Shown piece after piece: positions 27,329-35,628 of a stretch of DNA of 64,000 bases. The notes under the pieces are model-generated. The model did not search any database and was not told where the DNA came from. It was given only the letters and a program-made list of their open reading frames with translations. Position numbers and translations under genes: made by a program. The stretch is from Saccharopolyspora endophytica (GTDB lineage: Bacteria; Actinomycetota; Actinomycetes; Mycobacteriales; Pseudonocardiaceae): assembly GCF_018070075.1 (NCBI RefSeq), contig NZ_JAGPXE010000015.1, positions 62,001 to 126,000 on the forward strand. The letters are read 5' to 3'. Position 1 is the first letter of the stretch; each line of letters opens with the position of its first letter.

Positions 27329-28288
27329 ATGCGCATTCCCCGAAAGCTCGTCACCGCCCTTCTCGCGGGCTCGATGCTCCCGCTGGCCGCGGGTTCCGCC
27401 CTCGCCCAGGAAGCCCCCGCCGAGATCAAGTCCGCTCCCTACATCGACGTGATGCAGGAGAAGCCCACCCTGGCCGAGGTCGCCAAGGCCACCGGCCAGC
27501 AGCACTTCACGCTCGCCTTCGTGCTCGGCAGCGCCGCCGGCTGCACCCCGATGTGGGGTGGCGAGCGGGCCGTCGACGACCCGGCCATCAAGGGCCAGAT
27601 CGACGAACTGCGCGCCATGGGCGGCGACGTCATCGTCGCCACCGGCGGCGCCATGGGCCCGTACCTGGAGAGCGTGTGCGGCACCGCCGACGAGCTGCTG
27701 GGCGCCTACAAGACGATCCTCGACGCGACCGGCGCCAACCACCTCGACGTCGACGTCGAGGCGACCATCCCGCACGACGTCGTCAACGAGGCGCTCGCCA
27801 AGCTCCAAGCCGAGCGCGGCACCAAGGTCAGCTACACGCTGCGCGTCCAGGCCGATGAGACCGGCCTCGACCCCTACTCGCTGCAGGTGCTGCAGAGCGC
27901 CGCCGCGCACGGGGTCGACGTGCTGGTCAACCCGATGGCCATGGAGTTCGGCTCGCAGAAGCCGTGGGGCGACGCGGTGATCGCGGCCGCCGAGAGCACC
28001 CTGAAGCAGATGAAGGAGATCTGGCCCGACCTCAGCGACGCCGACCTCAAGGCCCGCCTGGGCGTGACGCCGATGATCGGCCGCAACTTCAACGGCAACA
28101 TCTTCACCCAGGACCACGCCCGCCAGCTGCTGGACTGGGCCAACGCCAACGGCATCGGCCTGCTGTCTTTCTGGTCCGCGGGCCGCGACAACGGCGGCTG
28201 CCCGGGCGGCGCCGTGTCGCCGACGTGCAGCAGCATCGAGCAGCAGCCCTTCGAGTTCACCACCCTCTTCAAGGGCTTCGGAGCCTGA
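27329..28288 (+). CDS. Secreted GH18-like paralogue with altered active-site strand
   Basis: A 319-aa exported paralogue of the preceding gene: same architecture and shared ends ('CSSIEQQPFEFTTLFKGF' versus 'CSSVEQQPYEFTKIIAEF'). The DxDxE motif survives as LDVDVEA (Asp140, Asp142, Glu144). The strand-6 residues are replaced: MDFDYG of the first copy becomes MAMEFG (Ala204, Glu206, Phe207). Loss of the Asp and Tyr that orient the N-acetyl group suggests altered substrate, weak activity or a binding/inhibitor role. The signal peptide ends near SALAQE (about 27). Start ATG 27329, co-transcribed with the first copy. Tandem duplication and divergence is the simplest history. Confidence 0.87.
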   Translation: MRIPRKLVTALLAGSMLPLAAGSALAQEAPAEIKSAPYIDVMQEKPTLAEVAKATGQQHFTLAFVLGSAAGCTPMWGGERAVDDPAIKGQIDELRAMGGDVIVATGGAMGPYLESVCGTADELLGAYKTILDATGANHLDVDVEATIPHDVVNEALAKLQAERGTKVSYTLRVQADETGLDPYSLQVLQSAAAHGVDVLVNPMAMEFGSQKPWGDAVIAAAESTLKQMKEIWPDLSDADLKARLGVTPMIGRNFNGNIFTQDHARQLLDWANANGIGLLSFWSAGRDNGGCPGGAVSPTCSSIEQQPFEFTTLFKGFGA

Positions 28289-28294
28289 TCGCCC

Positions 28295-28329
28295 ACGACG
28301 CCGGCGGCCCCGCGGGTCGCCGGCGTCGT
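28295..28329. terminator. Hairpin between convergent genes
   Basis: ACGACGCCGGCG (28295-28306) pairs perfectly with CGCCGGCGTCGT (28318-28329) around an 11-base loop, six bases after the GH18-like stop and seven before the end of the opposing serine hydrolase gene. Confidence 0.8.
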
Positions 28330-28336
28330 CATGTCC

Positions 28337-29443
28337 TCAGTCCGCGACGCACTCGTAGGTCGTGCGCACGTACTCGCGGGTCTTGGCCGCCCCGACGAGC
28401 TCGGCGGCCATCTTGTTCATCGTGTAGGCCATGGTCATCCGCCGGTCGAGGTCGTTGACCACCACGGCGCCTCCGTGGCCGACCCACCAGCAGATCCGCC
28501 CGGACGGCGTGGGCATGAGATCAGGTGTGGGCAGCGCGTACCCCATGCCGAAGGGGATGCGGTGACCGAGAACCCGGTCCGGGGAATCGGATTGGACCTC
28601 GAAGATCCGCTCCACGGTCTCCGGCGACAGGTAGGTCCTGCCGTCGAGGGTGCCCCCGTGCGAGACCAGCGACTGCAGGCGCGCGACCGAGCGGGCGTTG
28701 CCCTGGCCGTTGAACCCGCCGAGCTCGGCGCCGAGGAACTCCCGCGTGGTGGTCACCTTCATCGAGAACAGCGGGTTGAGCAGCGCCCGCTGCCCGAACT
28801 CGCCGAGGTCGGGCGCGTGCGGCGGCGATTTGAGGACCGCGACCCGCTCGTCCGCGGATTCCGGCGCGCCGAGCCAGTAATCGGCACCCAGCGGTTCGGC
28901 GTAGTCGGTGCGCAGCACGGTTCCGGCGGACCGCTCGGTGACCCGCTGCACGAGCTCGCCGAGCAGGTGGCCGTGGCTGATCGCCTGGTAGCCCGACCCG
29001 TTCCCCGGCTCGAACCACGGCTTCTGCGCGGCCAGCAGCGCCGCCGCCCGGCGCGTGTCGTAGAGGTCGGCCACGGTCATCTTCTCGTCCCAGCCCGGAA
29101 GTCCGCTGGTGTGCCCGAGAACGTGCCTGACCAGCACCTCGTCCTTGCCCTCGGCGGCGAACTCCGGCCAGTAGCGGGCCACCGGCGCGTCCAGGTCGAG
29201 CTCCTGCGCATCGGCCAGGCCGAGCACGACCAGGGCGAGCATCGTCTTGGTCACCGAGAAGGTGTTGACCAGCGTGTCCCTCTCCCACGGCACGCCCTCG
29301 CGGGCTTCGCCGCCCCAGATGTCGACCACCGTCTCGCCGTCCTGGACGACGCAGATCGAGGCGCCGCGTTCCTCGCCTTCGCCCAACCGGCGTTCCAGGA
29401 GGTCGCGCAGCGGCGCGAAGCGGGGTGCGCAGTGACCGTTCAT
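28337..29443 (-). CDS. Serine hydrolase, beta-lactamase class C/esterase family
   Basis: A 368-aa protein of the beta-lactamase/EstB-type esterase family (Pfam Beta-lactamase). The SxxK nucleophile motif is SVTK at residues 63-66. The second motif is YQA (YxN variant) in 'GYQAISHGHLLGELVQRV', and a C-terminal HGG follows in 'WWVGHGGAVVVND'. No signal peptide is seen, favouring an intracellular esterase or lactone hydrolase over a secreted beta-lactamase. The ATG overlaps the stop of the flavin monooxygenase gene as ATGA. A monooxygenase that can insert oxygen (Baeyer-Villiger) coupled to an esterase is a classic pair for ketone breakdown; that link is inferred. Confidence 0.9.
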   Translation of the reverse strand: MNGHCAPRFAPLRDLLERRLGEGEERGASICVVQDGETVVDIWGGEAREGVPWERDTLVNTFSVTKTMLALVVLGLADAQELDLDAPVARYWPEFAAEGKDEVLVRHVLGHTSGLPGWDEKMTVADLYDTRRAAALLAAQKPWFEPGNGSGYQAISHGHLLGELVQRVTERSAGTVLRTDYAEPLGADYWLGAPESADERVAVLKSPPHAPDLGEFGQRALLNPLFSMKVTTTREFLGAELGGFNGQGNARSVARLQSLVSHGGTLDGRTYLSPETVERIFEVQSDSPDRVLGHRIPFGMGYALPTPDLMPTPSGRICWWVGHGGAVVVNDLDRRMTMAYTMNKMAAELVGAAKTREYVRTTYECVAD

Positions 29444-30756
29444 CGGGTGGCTCGCTTTCTGCCTGCGGCGATCTCGCGGTGGAGATCGCGCACGTACCGG
29501 GCGAAGTCGAGTTGGATGGTATGCCGAGGTGCGTCGTAGTACTGCCGCAGATGCTTGCGCTCGTCGTGCGCCATCATCCGCCGCATCTCCGCCCTCGCGG
29601 GCGCCCGGTACTCCCCGGTGAGGTGCGCGGCGATGAGCTTGCTCTGCTGCTCGGCGAGGTTGACGATCGTCGGCGACGCCTGCGCGAGCCCGGCGAAGTA
29701 CAGGTTGTCGATGCCGGGCTTGAGGATCCGCTTGAACAGCGGGAACCGGTGCTCGGCATCGGGTTGCAGTTCAGGGTCGTCGAAGAACGGGAAGCTCATG
29801 TTGTAGCCGGTGGCGAACACGATCACGTCGGCCGCGATCCGGGTGCCGTCGGTGCACTGCACTTCCGAGCCGTCGAGCCGCTCGATGCCGGGGACGCAGG
29901 TCAGATCGCCGGAACCCGCCTTGGCCAGGAAGTCGACGCTCACCGACGGGTGCGCGGACAGCGGTTCGTGGTCGGGTTCGGGCAGGCCGTAGTCCCGCAT
30001 CGCGCCGACGTTGTTCTTGATGGCCTTGCGCGCCAGGCGCAGCGCGAGCCGCTTGGGCATCCACGGCGGCATCATCAGCTTGTCGGCCGGCTTGCCGCCC
30101 CGGTACTTCGGCAGCACCCACACCCCGCGACGTGCGGAAACCCAGACGTGCTCGGCGATGGAGCGGTGCGACAGCTCCGCGGCGATGTCCAGCGCGGAGT
30201 TGCCCATGCCCACCACCACGACCCGCTTGCCGCGCATGTCCACCGGTGAGAACGGGCTGCGGTAGGAGTGGCTGTGCAGGGTCGTCCCATCGAACTCGCC
30301 CGGGTACTGCGGGGTTCGCGGGTCCCAGTGGTGACCGTTGGCGACCACCAGCGCGTCGTACTCGCGCGTCTCACCGCTGCTCAGCCGGACTTCCCAGTTC
30401 CCGCCGGAGGTTCGCCGGGCGGCCTCGACGCGGGTGTTGAAGGTGATGGTCTCGCGCAGGCCGAAGTGCTCGACGTAGTCCCGGAAGTAGCGGTGGATCA
30501 GCGTGTGGTGCGGGAAGTCGGGCCACGCACCGGTCGCCGGGAAGTCCTCGAACTGCAGCCGGGTGGTCGAGGTGTCGATGTGCAGCGATTCGTAGCAGGC
30601 GGAACGGCCGTTGGGGTTGTCGAAGTACCAGTTCCCGCCGATGTCGTCGGACTCTTCGAAGCAGTCGTAGCGAACTCCGGCGTCGCGGAGCCGCTTGGCC
30701 GTGGTGAAGCCGGAACACCCGGCGCCGATGATGCAGACCACCGGATCGGAACCCAT
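29440..30756 (-). CDS. Flavin-containing monooxygenase (FMO/Baeyer-Villiger-like)
   Basis: A 438-aa class B flavoprotein monooxygenase. The FAD site is GAGCSG (11-16) and the NADPH site GMGNSA (183-188). Between them, FDGTTLHSHSY (155-165) fits the FxGxxxHxxx(Y/W) fingerprint of FMO/BVMO enzymes. Late 'FATGYNMSFPF' matches the ATG(Y) motif. It uses NADPH and oxygen to oxidise a heteroatom or ketone. I place the start at ATG 30756, which has AGGAGG six bases upstream; an upstream ATG at 30801 lacks support. The gene forms an operon with the serine hydrolase and diverges from a TetR gene across 80 bases. Confidence 0.9.
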   Translation of the reverse strand: MGSDPVVCIIGAGCSGFTTAKRLRDAGVRYDCFEESDDIGGNWYFDNPNGRSACYESLHIDTSTTRLQFEDFPATGAWPDFPHHTLIHRYFRDYVEHFGLRETITFNTRVEAARRTSGGNWEVRLSSGETREYDALVVANGHHWDPRTPQYPGEFDGTTLHSHSYRSPFSPVDMRGKRVVVVGMGNSALDIAAELSHRSIAEHVWVSARRGVWVLPKYRGGKPADKLMMPPWMPKRLALRLARKAIKNNVGAMRDYGLPEPDHEPLSAHPSVSVDFLAKAGSGDLTCVPGIERLDGSEVQCTDGTRIAADVIVFATGYNMSFPFFDDPELQPDAEHRFPLFKRILKPGIDNLYFAGLAQASPTIVNLAEQQSKLIAAHLTGEYRAPARAEMRRMMAHDERKHLRQYYDAPRHTIQLDFARYVRDLHREIAAGRKRATR

Positions 30757-30762
30757 CGGCAA

Positions 30763-30768
30763 CCTCCT
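30763..30768 (-). promoter_or_regulatory. Shine-Dalgarno AGGAGG deciding the monooxygenase start
   Basis: AGGAGG on the minus strand is six bases from ATG 30756, which shortens the gene by 15 codons relative to the first possible ATG. Confidence 0.65.
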
Positions 30769-30836
30769 CGTCGCGATGCGATCGGCGATCGACTCTGCCA
30801 TTTCGCTGACGTGGTGTCCAGTGAGTGGGCAGCTGT

Positions 30837-31484
30837 ATGGTCGGGGCCGTGACCGACACCGAGCGCCTGACGCTGCGGCAGCAGCAGAAGCAGCAGACCC
30901 GCGCCGCGCTGCTGGATGCGGCCCGCCGGCTGTTCGTCGAGCGCGGCTACGCTGCGGTCACGGTCGACGACGTCACCTCCGAGGTCGGCTGCAGCCGAGC
31001 GACCTTCTACCTGCACTTCAACGGCAAACCCGACGTCCTGCGGCGGATCGGCGCCGAAACGACGCAGCAGCGCGCGGTCTCGGTCTACGCCGACCTGGAC
31101 GCGGTCCTGGCCAGCGGTTCGCGGGACCGGTTCACCGAGTGGCTGCGCCGCGCCCTCCACTGGTTCGAGGCGAACCGAGACATCCTGCCGGTGTGGGACG
31201 AGGCGGTGGCCCTGGAGCCCTCCTTCCGGCCGATCGCGACGGCGGCGGTCGCCGAGCTGCCCGCCGCGATGCCCCGATACCTGCAGCGGTGGGGCGCCTC
31301 GCGCGGCGATGAGGCGCGCTTGCGGGTCGGACTGCTGGTGACCCAGCTGGAGCGCTTCTTCACCCGCTGGGCGGTTCAGGGCACGTTGGACACCAGCGAC
31401 ACCGATCCCGCGGAAACGCTCACCGACATCTGGTACCCGGCGCTGCTGCCACCCGAGGAACGCCACTCGGCCGAGCAAGCCTGA
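30837..31484 (+). CDS. TetR-family regulator divergent from the monooxygenase-hydrolase operon
   Basis: A 215-aa TetR protein: helix-turn-helix about residues 18-65 ('TRAALLDAARRLFVERGYAAVTVDDV...SRATFYLHFNGKPDVL') and a variable helical ligand domain. Divergent placement 80 bases from the monooxygenase suggests it represses that operon. A CGATC-N3-GATCG repeat at 30779-30791 in the shared promoter is a candidate site. Start could be ATG 30837 or GTG 30849; I list the ATG. Confidence 0.87.
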   Translation: MVGAVTDTERLTLRQQQKQQTRAALLDAARRLFVERGYAAVTVDDVTSEVGCSRATFYLHFNGKPDVLRRIGAETTQQRAVSVYADLDAVLASGSRDRFTEWLRRALHWFEANRDILPVWDEAVALEPSFRPIATAAVAELPAAMPRYLQRWGASRGDEARLRVGLLVTQLERFFTRWAVQGTLDTSDTDPAETLTDIWYPALLPPEERHSAEQA

Positions 31485-31510
31485 AACGGGTTACGGCCCA
31501 CACCGTTTCA
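31482..31510 (+). terminator. Hairpin overlapping the TetR stop codon
   Basis: TGAAACGG (31482-31489, containing the stop) pairs with CCGTTTCA (31503-31510). A second small stem GTGATC/GATCAC (31515-31520 and 31526-31531) follows directly, before CCCTATTT. Together they could end transcription. Confidence 0.5.
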
Positions 31511-31988
31511 CTGAGTGATCGTCTTGATCACCCTATTTAGCGATGCCTTGTCGCTCGCGCTTTCGAATGCCGTCGGGCATCATTTAGCACATGAGTTCGA
31601 ATCCGATTTCCTCCGCGGCCACTCGTCCCGACACTCGCGCTCAACCGTCCACAGTGCTCATCAGCCCGCCTTGGTGCGGCTGGTTGAACGCACCCTCGGC
31701 AGCGCTCGTTGAGCCATCCAGATCACGAGACCCGCCATTCCTCGGCGGAGGACGCCACTCCGACCCCACGGTCGGTTGACCCAACATGTCTGCGGCACTT
31801 GTTGTTTGATAACTGCAGAGTGGGAAAATGCGGAACCTGGGGCATCCTGTGGTCGCCGCGCGAGTCCAGCGGGTTCGCGCGGCGACCTCCCGGGGCCGAC
31901 GTTCGGCCGAACCCGACGCGTGGGGCGAACCGAACGCGACCCGTGCCACGTGTTGAGAACAACCCGACATCACAACGGAAGAGCCCCC
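31511..31988. other. Long intergenic region before the DUF4241-lectin gene
   Basis: About 480 bases with no convincing gene. It is less GC-rich than coding DNA, especially 31530-31600 and 31790-31830. Short frames in it lack ribosome sites and the normal third-position bias. A weak promoter-like pair (TTGTTT at 31802-31807, AAAATG at 31825-31830, spacer 17) may serve the lectin gene, giving a leader of about 155 bases. Confidence 0.4.
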
Positions 31989-33590
31989 ATGCCGATCCCC
32001 GCCCCCGACTTCGACCAGATCTTCACCGACGGATCCCGCCACTCGATCCCCGGACTCGGCGACGCCACCGTCCAGCTGCGCCAGGAGACCTCGCTGTGGA
32101 TGCCTTCCGGGAAGGTCTACGCCGGCGAGCCCTTCATGTTCGGTTCGTCCGACGACGGAGCGTTCGTGCAGGAGGTCCCGCCGGGCACCTACCCGGTCGT
32201 GCTCGCCGAGGCCCGCTTCGGCGAGCCCGATCAGTTCAGCTGGTACCAGGCCGTGGCGGCGATCAAGATCCAGGTTCGCGACGAGCCGGCGACCTCCTGG
32301 GAGATGGCGCTGGTGGGCGACCAGGACGCCTCGACCCTGGACGGCGACTCCTACTTCGGCTACCCCGTCGACGGCGGCACCGGTGGTTTCATCGACGCGG
32401 CGAACCTGTCCTTCTGCGACGACGAGGAGTACGTCGACCGCGTGCTGGAAGCCCTGGAGGAACGGGACTACACGGGCGCGGGACGACTCGCCGACGAGCA
32501 GGACCGGACGGTGGTCGTCGTGTGCTCCTCCGGCGGCGGCGACGGCCACTACCCGACCTGGGTGGGGCGCAACGCCGGCGGCGAGATCACCTGCTTCGTC
32601 ACGGACTTCTTCATCCTGACCGACGACGGTGACGACGAGGACGACGACGAAGGCGACGGCGGTCCGCTCGACGCGCCCGACTACGCACCGGGCGATTACG
32701 CCACCGGCCACGAGATGCGCACCGGGCAGACGCTTCGCCGCGAATCGCTCACCTCGGAGAACGGCCGGTTCTCGTTGGTGCACCAGGACGACGGCAACAT
32801 CGTGCTCTACGAGAACGAGTCGATGCGGGCGTGGTGGGCCTCGAACACCTGCGGCGCGGACACCGCCCTCTGCGCGCTGCGCGAGACCGACGGCCTCGTG
32901 CTCTTCGCCCCCAGCGGCAGGCGGATCTGGTCCACCGGCGCGGTCCGACCGGCCGCCACGCTCGTGGTGCGCGACGACGGCAATGTCACCATCACCGACG
33001 TCGACGGCGAGATCGCCTGGACCTCCGACAGCACTGCGGCCGTCCCCGGCGGCCCGGCGGCGATCGGTGACCGGATGCTGCCCGGCCAGACCCTGGGACG
33101 CCAGTCGCTGACCTCCCCGTCCGGCCGTCACACGCTGACCCATCAGGACGACGGGAACCTGGTCCTCTACAGCAACGAGGGGCGTGGTGCGCTCTGGGCG
33201 TCGAACACCCAGTTCCACGGGACCGGCCGCTGCAAGCTCCTCGACGACGGCGACCTCGTCCTCTACGACAAGCGCGGCGGCGCCGTGTGGTCCACCGGCA
33301 CGGCGGGCAATCCGGGCGCGCAGCTGACCGTCGGCGACGACGGTCTTGAACTCCGCAACGCCGACGACGTGGTCGTCTGGAGCGTCCGCACCACCCCGGG
33401 AACGCAGCTCACCGACGGGCACTCCCCGCTGTCGGCCGCCACGTCGGCGATCGCACCGACCGCCATGACGATGGCCGAGCCGCTGCAACCGGTCGTGGCC
33501 GCCGAGCTGACCGCAGCCACACCGGCGATCCCCATGGGGCAGTCGGTTCCGGCCCAGGAATGCGTTCCGGCGGAGCCGTCGGAGAGCTGA
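31989..33590 (+). CDS. DUF4241 domain fused to two bulb-type (B_lectin) lectin domains
   Basis: A 533-aa protein with three parts. Residues about 25-210 match a DUF4241-like domain ('PGTYPVVLAEARF', 'DGDSYFGYPVDGGTGGFIDA', 'SSGGGDGHYPTWVGRNAGGEITCFVTDFFIL'). An extremely acidic linker (about 211-224) follows. Two bulb-lectin units at about 240-350 and 355-465 carry mannose-type QxDxNxVxY motifs: QDDGNIVLY (266-274), QDDGNLVLY (386-394), plus degenerate DDGNVTI (329-335) and DDGDLVLY (419-426). A Pro/Ala/Thr-rich tail ends it. No signal peptide is evident, so cellular location is unclear. Sugar binding by intact motifs is family knowledge; the role of DUF4241 is unknown. The ATG at 31989 has GGAAG seven bases upstream. 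Confidence 0.85.
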   Translation: MPIPAPDFDQIFTDGSRHSIPGLGDATVQLRQETSLWMPSGKVYAGEPFMFGSSDDGAFVQEVPPGTYPVVLAEARFGEPDQFSWYQAVAAIKIQVRDEPATSWEMALVGDQDASTLDGDSYFGYPVDGGTGGFIDAANLSFCDDEEYVDRVLEALEERDYTGAGRLADEQDRTVVVVCSSGGGDGHYPTWVGRNAGGEITCFVTDFFILTDDGDDEDDDEGDGGPLDAPDYAPGDYATGHEMRTGQTLRRESLTSENGRFSLVHQDDGNIVLYENESMRAWWASNTCGADTALCALRETDGLVLFAPSGRRIWSTGAVRPAATLVVRDDGNVTITDVDGEIAWTSDSTAAVPGGPAAIGDRMLPGQTLGRQSLTSPSGRHTLTHQDDGNLVLYSNEGRGALWASNTQFHGTGRCKLLDDGDLVLYDKRGGAVWSTGTAGNPGAQLTVGDDGLELRNADDVVVWSVRTTPGTQLTDGHSPLSAATSAIAPTAMTMAEPLQPVVAAELTAATPAIPMGQSVPAQECVPAEPSES

Positions 33591-33622
33591 CCTCGGCCCT
33601 CCCCGTCACGACCTGATGGTGG

Positions 33623-34339
33623 TCACTCCGCTGCGGCGATCGGCTGCGGCTTCGCGGGCTCCTCGTCGTCGACCTTGTCCTCGCCCCGGCGGCGGAAGAA
33701 CTGGAACCCGGGGATGCCGGCGATCGCCCGGCGGACGTCGTAGGTGACTTCGAGGAGCTCGTGGATCTCGGGACCGACTCGGTCCAGGGTCCGCAAGATC
33801 GGCAGGATGTCGGTGAGGATGTGCTCGGTGAGCTGCGGAAGCTCGTCGACCAGGCGGATCGCCGCATCGACCTCGGCATCGGAGAGCTCCTCGACGAACC
33901 TGTCCACCAGCGGTGCGGCCTTCTTCGCCGTGGGCGAGTACAGCGAGAGGAGCTCGTCGGCGTTGGCCGAGGTGCGCTGCGCCTCGGCGACGGTGTTGGC
34001 CGCGTCGTCGCAGATCCCGTTGGCCCGCCGCACGACCGATTCCGCCATGGTCGAGACCTGGCCGGCTGCGGCCACGATGGGAGCGGCCGCCACTGCGACC
34101 GCGCGGGCGTCCTGGATCGTCTCCTCGGCGTCTGCGACGGTTCCGCCGGCGCGCTGGACCAGGTCTTCCACCTGGTCCACCACCGTGGAGATGCGGCCGA
34201 CCAGCTTCTCGGTCTCGCCGAGAAGTCCCAGCACCCGGACCGGAGCGGTGGCGGCGGCCGTGGCCGTTTCGGCTGCCCAGCCCACCGTGGACTTCGCCAG
34301 GCCGAGGACGTCAGAGGGCGTCGGTACGCGGAACACCAT
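33623..34339 (-). CDS. Alpha-helical protein of unknown function (238 aa)
   Basis: A 238-aa, Ala/Val/Asp/Glu-rich protein predicted to be nearly all helix, with long amphipathic heptad-like stretches between residues 40 and 140 and a charged C-terminal tail ending in Pro/Ala/Glu. Related-looking actinobacterial proteins are often unnamed or mis-labelled; I can assign no function. No signal peptide and no clear transmembrane helix, though the repeated 'VAVAAAPIVAAAG' stretch could touch membrane. The ATG at 34339 has GGAGG only two bases away, so a GTG slightly upstream (34348 or 34357) could be the real start. It stands alone, convergent with the lectin gene. Confidence 0.75.
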   Translation of the reverse strand: MVFRVPTPSDVLGLAKSTVGWAAETATAAATAPVRVLGLLGETEKLVGRISTVVDQVEDLVQRAGGTVADAEETIQDARAVAVAAAPIVAAAGQVSTMAESVVRRANGICDDAANTVAEAQRTSANADELLSLYSPTAKKAAPLVDRFVEELSDAEVDAAIRLVDELPQLTEHILTDILPILRTLDRVGPEIHELLEVTYDVRRAIAGIPGFQFFRRRGEDKVDDEEPAKPQPIAAAE

Positions 34340-34541
34340 GGCCTCCACTGTGCACACCGGTCAGGATCCACGCCACCATCTCACGGCGCATCGGTGGTCA
34401 GGACATGGGCCAGCACAGGCCGCGACCAGCGGGTCGGCGTCGCGACATCCATGTCGACCAACGGCGGCGTGCCGTGAAGGCCACAGCCGTGGACCGGACG
34501 AGGTCCGGTGCCAGGCACGAGGTGCTCCGCTCCTGAACCGG

Positions 34542-35624
34542 CTAGGTCACGCGGGCGCGGTCTCTCTCCCCGTCGGTGAGGAACAGCGCCAGCGCGCTCC
34601 CCCGCTCGACCAGCTCCGCACGCTGGGCGCGTGAGAAGGAGTGCAGCGCAGCGATGTTCACGGTTCCCCCGGCGACCTTCCAGGTCCCGGCGACGCGACC
34701 GTCCACCAGCACGACGCGTTCGCCGGCCACCGACAGGCCGCGGTGCTCGTCGTCGATGATCCGGCTGCGGTCGTCGTAACCGAGGATGGCGTTGTCGAAC
34801 GCGGGCAGGAACCGCACGGGCGCGGGCACGTCCGGGTCCGGGCGCGGCGCGTCGGGCAGATCCAGCAGTTCACGCCCGCGTTCATCCCGGAAGGACACGA
34901 GCTCGTCACGCACCGCCTTCACCGCGCCCGGCAGGCCGGCCAGCCCCGACCAGGCGCGGATGTCGGCGGTGGCGGCCGGGCCGAACGCGGCGAGGTAGCG
35001 GCGCACCAGGTCCCGGCCGACCTGATCGTCGGGTGACTCCTGGTCGACGTCCCGGCCCAGCCAGGAGGACACCGGCAGGTAACGGGCCGCCCCGCTGGTG
35101 CGCCACAGACCTCGCGGCGGCAGCTGCACCACGGGAACCAGGGCTCCGACCACGGCTTCGCCCAGAGCGCGGAGGCTCTGCTCGGGCCAGCGGTGGGCGA
35201 TCGCTCTCGCGAGCTTGGACTGCGAATGCGGTTCGCCCTCCGCCAGCACCTCCCGGCCCGCGGCCGCGAGCTCGCCGAGGTCGACCTCCTCGAGCTCGCG
35301 CCGGTAGACGCCGAGGACCCGCTGCAACAGCATCGCGTCGTGCCGGGACCGCCAGGACAGGACGTCCTCGGCGGCCAGCAGGTGCATGGTGCGGCGCATC
35401 AGGTGCGTCCGCACCACTCGCCGGCGGGTCAGCAGCTCCGAGAGCTCCGCCGGATCGAAGACGCGCATCCGGGACCAGAGGCCGACGAACGGCTCCTGCG
35501 GTTCCTGTGCCTGCACGCCGCACAGGTGCGCAACGGCATCGCGGGGCGCGAGGTCCGCCGGTTGGAGCAGGAGCTGCCGGGCCAGCGTCGCGCGGTTGAG
35601 CGCGCGGGTGTCGAGAACGGGCAT
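34542..35624 (-). CDS. Winged-helix AlkZ/YcaQ-type DNA glycosylase-like protein (HTH_42)
   Basis: A 360-aa protein of the HTH_42/AlkZ superfamily with tandem winged-helix domains. The catalytic QxQ motif of AlkZ-type glycosylases is present as QAQ at residues 38-40 ('HLCGVQAQEPQ'). The family also shows 'RTHLMRRTMHLLAAEDV' and a C-terminal 'VLVDGRVAGTWKV' segment here. Known members unhook bulky alkyl adducts or crosslinks, and several protect producers from their own genotoxins (azinomycin AlkZ). The substrate of this one is unknown. It lies four bases after the DinB gene and is co-transcribed, under the probable control of the divergent WYL regulator. Confidence 0.87.
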   Translation of the reverse strand: MPVLDTRALNRATLARQLLLQPADLAPRDAVAHLCGVQAQEPQEPFVGLWSRMRVFDPAELSELLTRRRVVRTHLMRRTMHLLAAEDVLSWRSRHDAMLLQRVLGVYRRELEEVDLGELAAAGREVLAEGEPHSQSKLARAIAHRWPEQSLRALGEAVVGALVPVVQLPPRGLWRTSGAARYLPVSSWLGRDVDQESPDDQVGRDLVRRYLAAFGPAATADIRAWSGLAGLPGAVKAVRDELVSFRDERGRELLDLPDAPRPDPDVPAPVRFLPAFDNAILGYDDRSRIIDDEHRGLSVAGERVVLVDGRVAGTWKVAGGTVNIAALHSFSRAQRAELVERGSALALFLTDGERDRARVT

Positions 35625-35628
35625 GCGC

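Noticed and set aside
31590..31615. GTTCGAATCC resembling a tRNA T-loop
   Set aside because: The flanking bases do not form the five-pair T-stem, and no acceptor, D or anticodon arm can be built upstream.
31515..31712. Short plus-strand frame (65 codons) starting GTG in the intergenic region
   Set aside because: No ribosome site, start overlapping a small stem-loop, and no normal third-position G/C bias.
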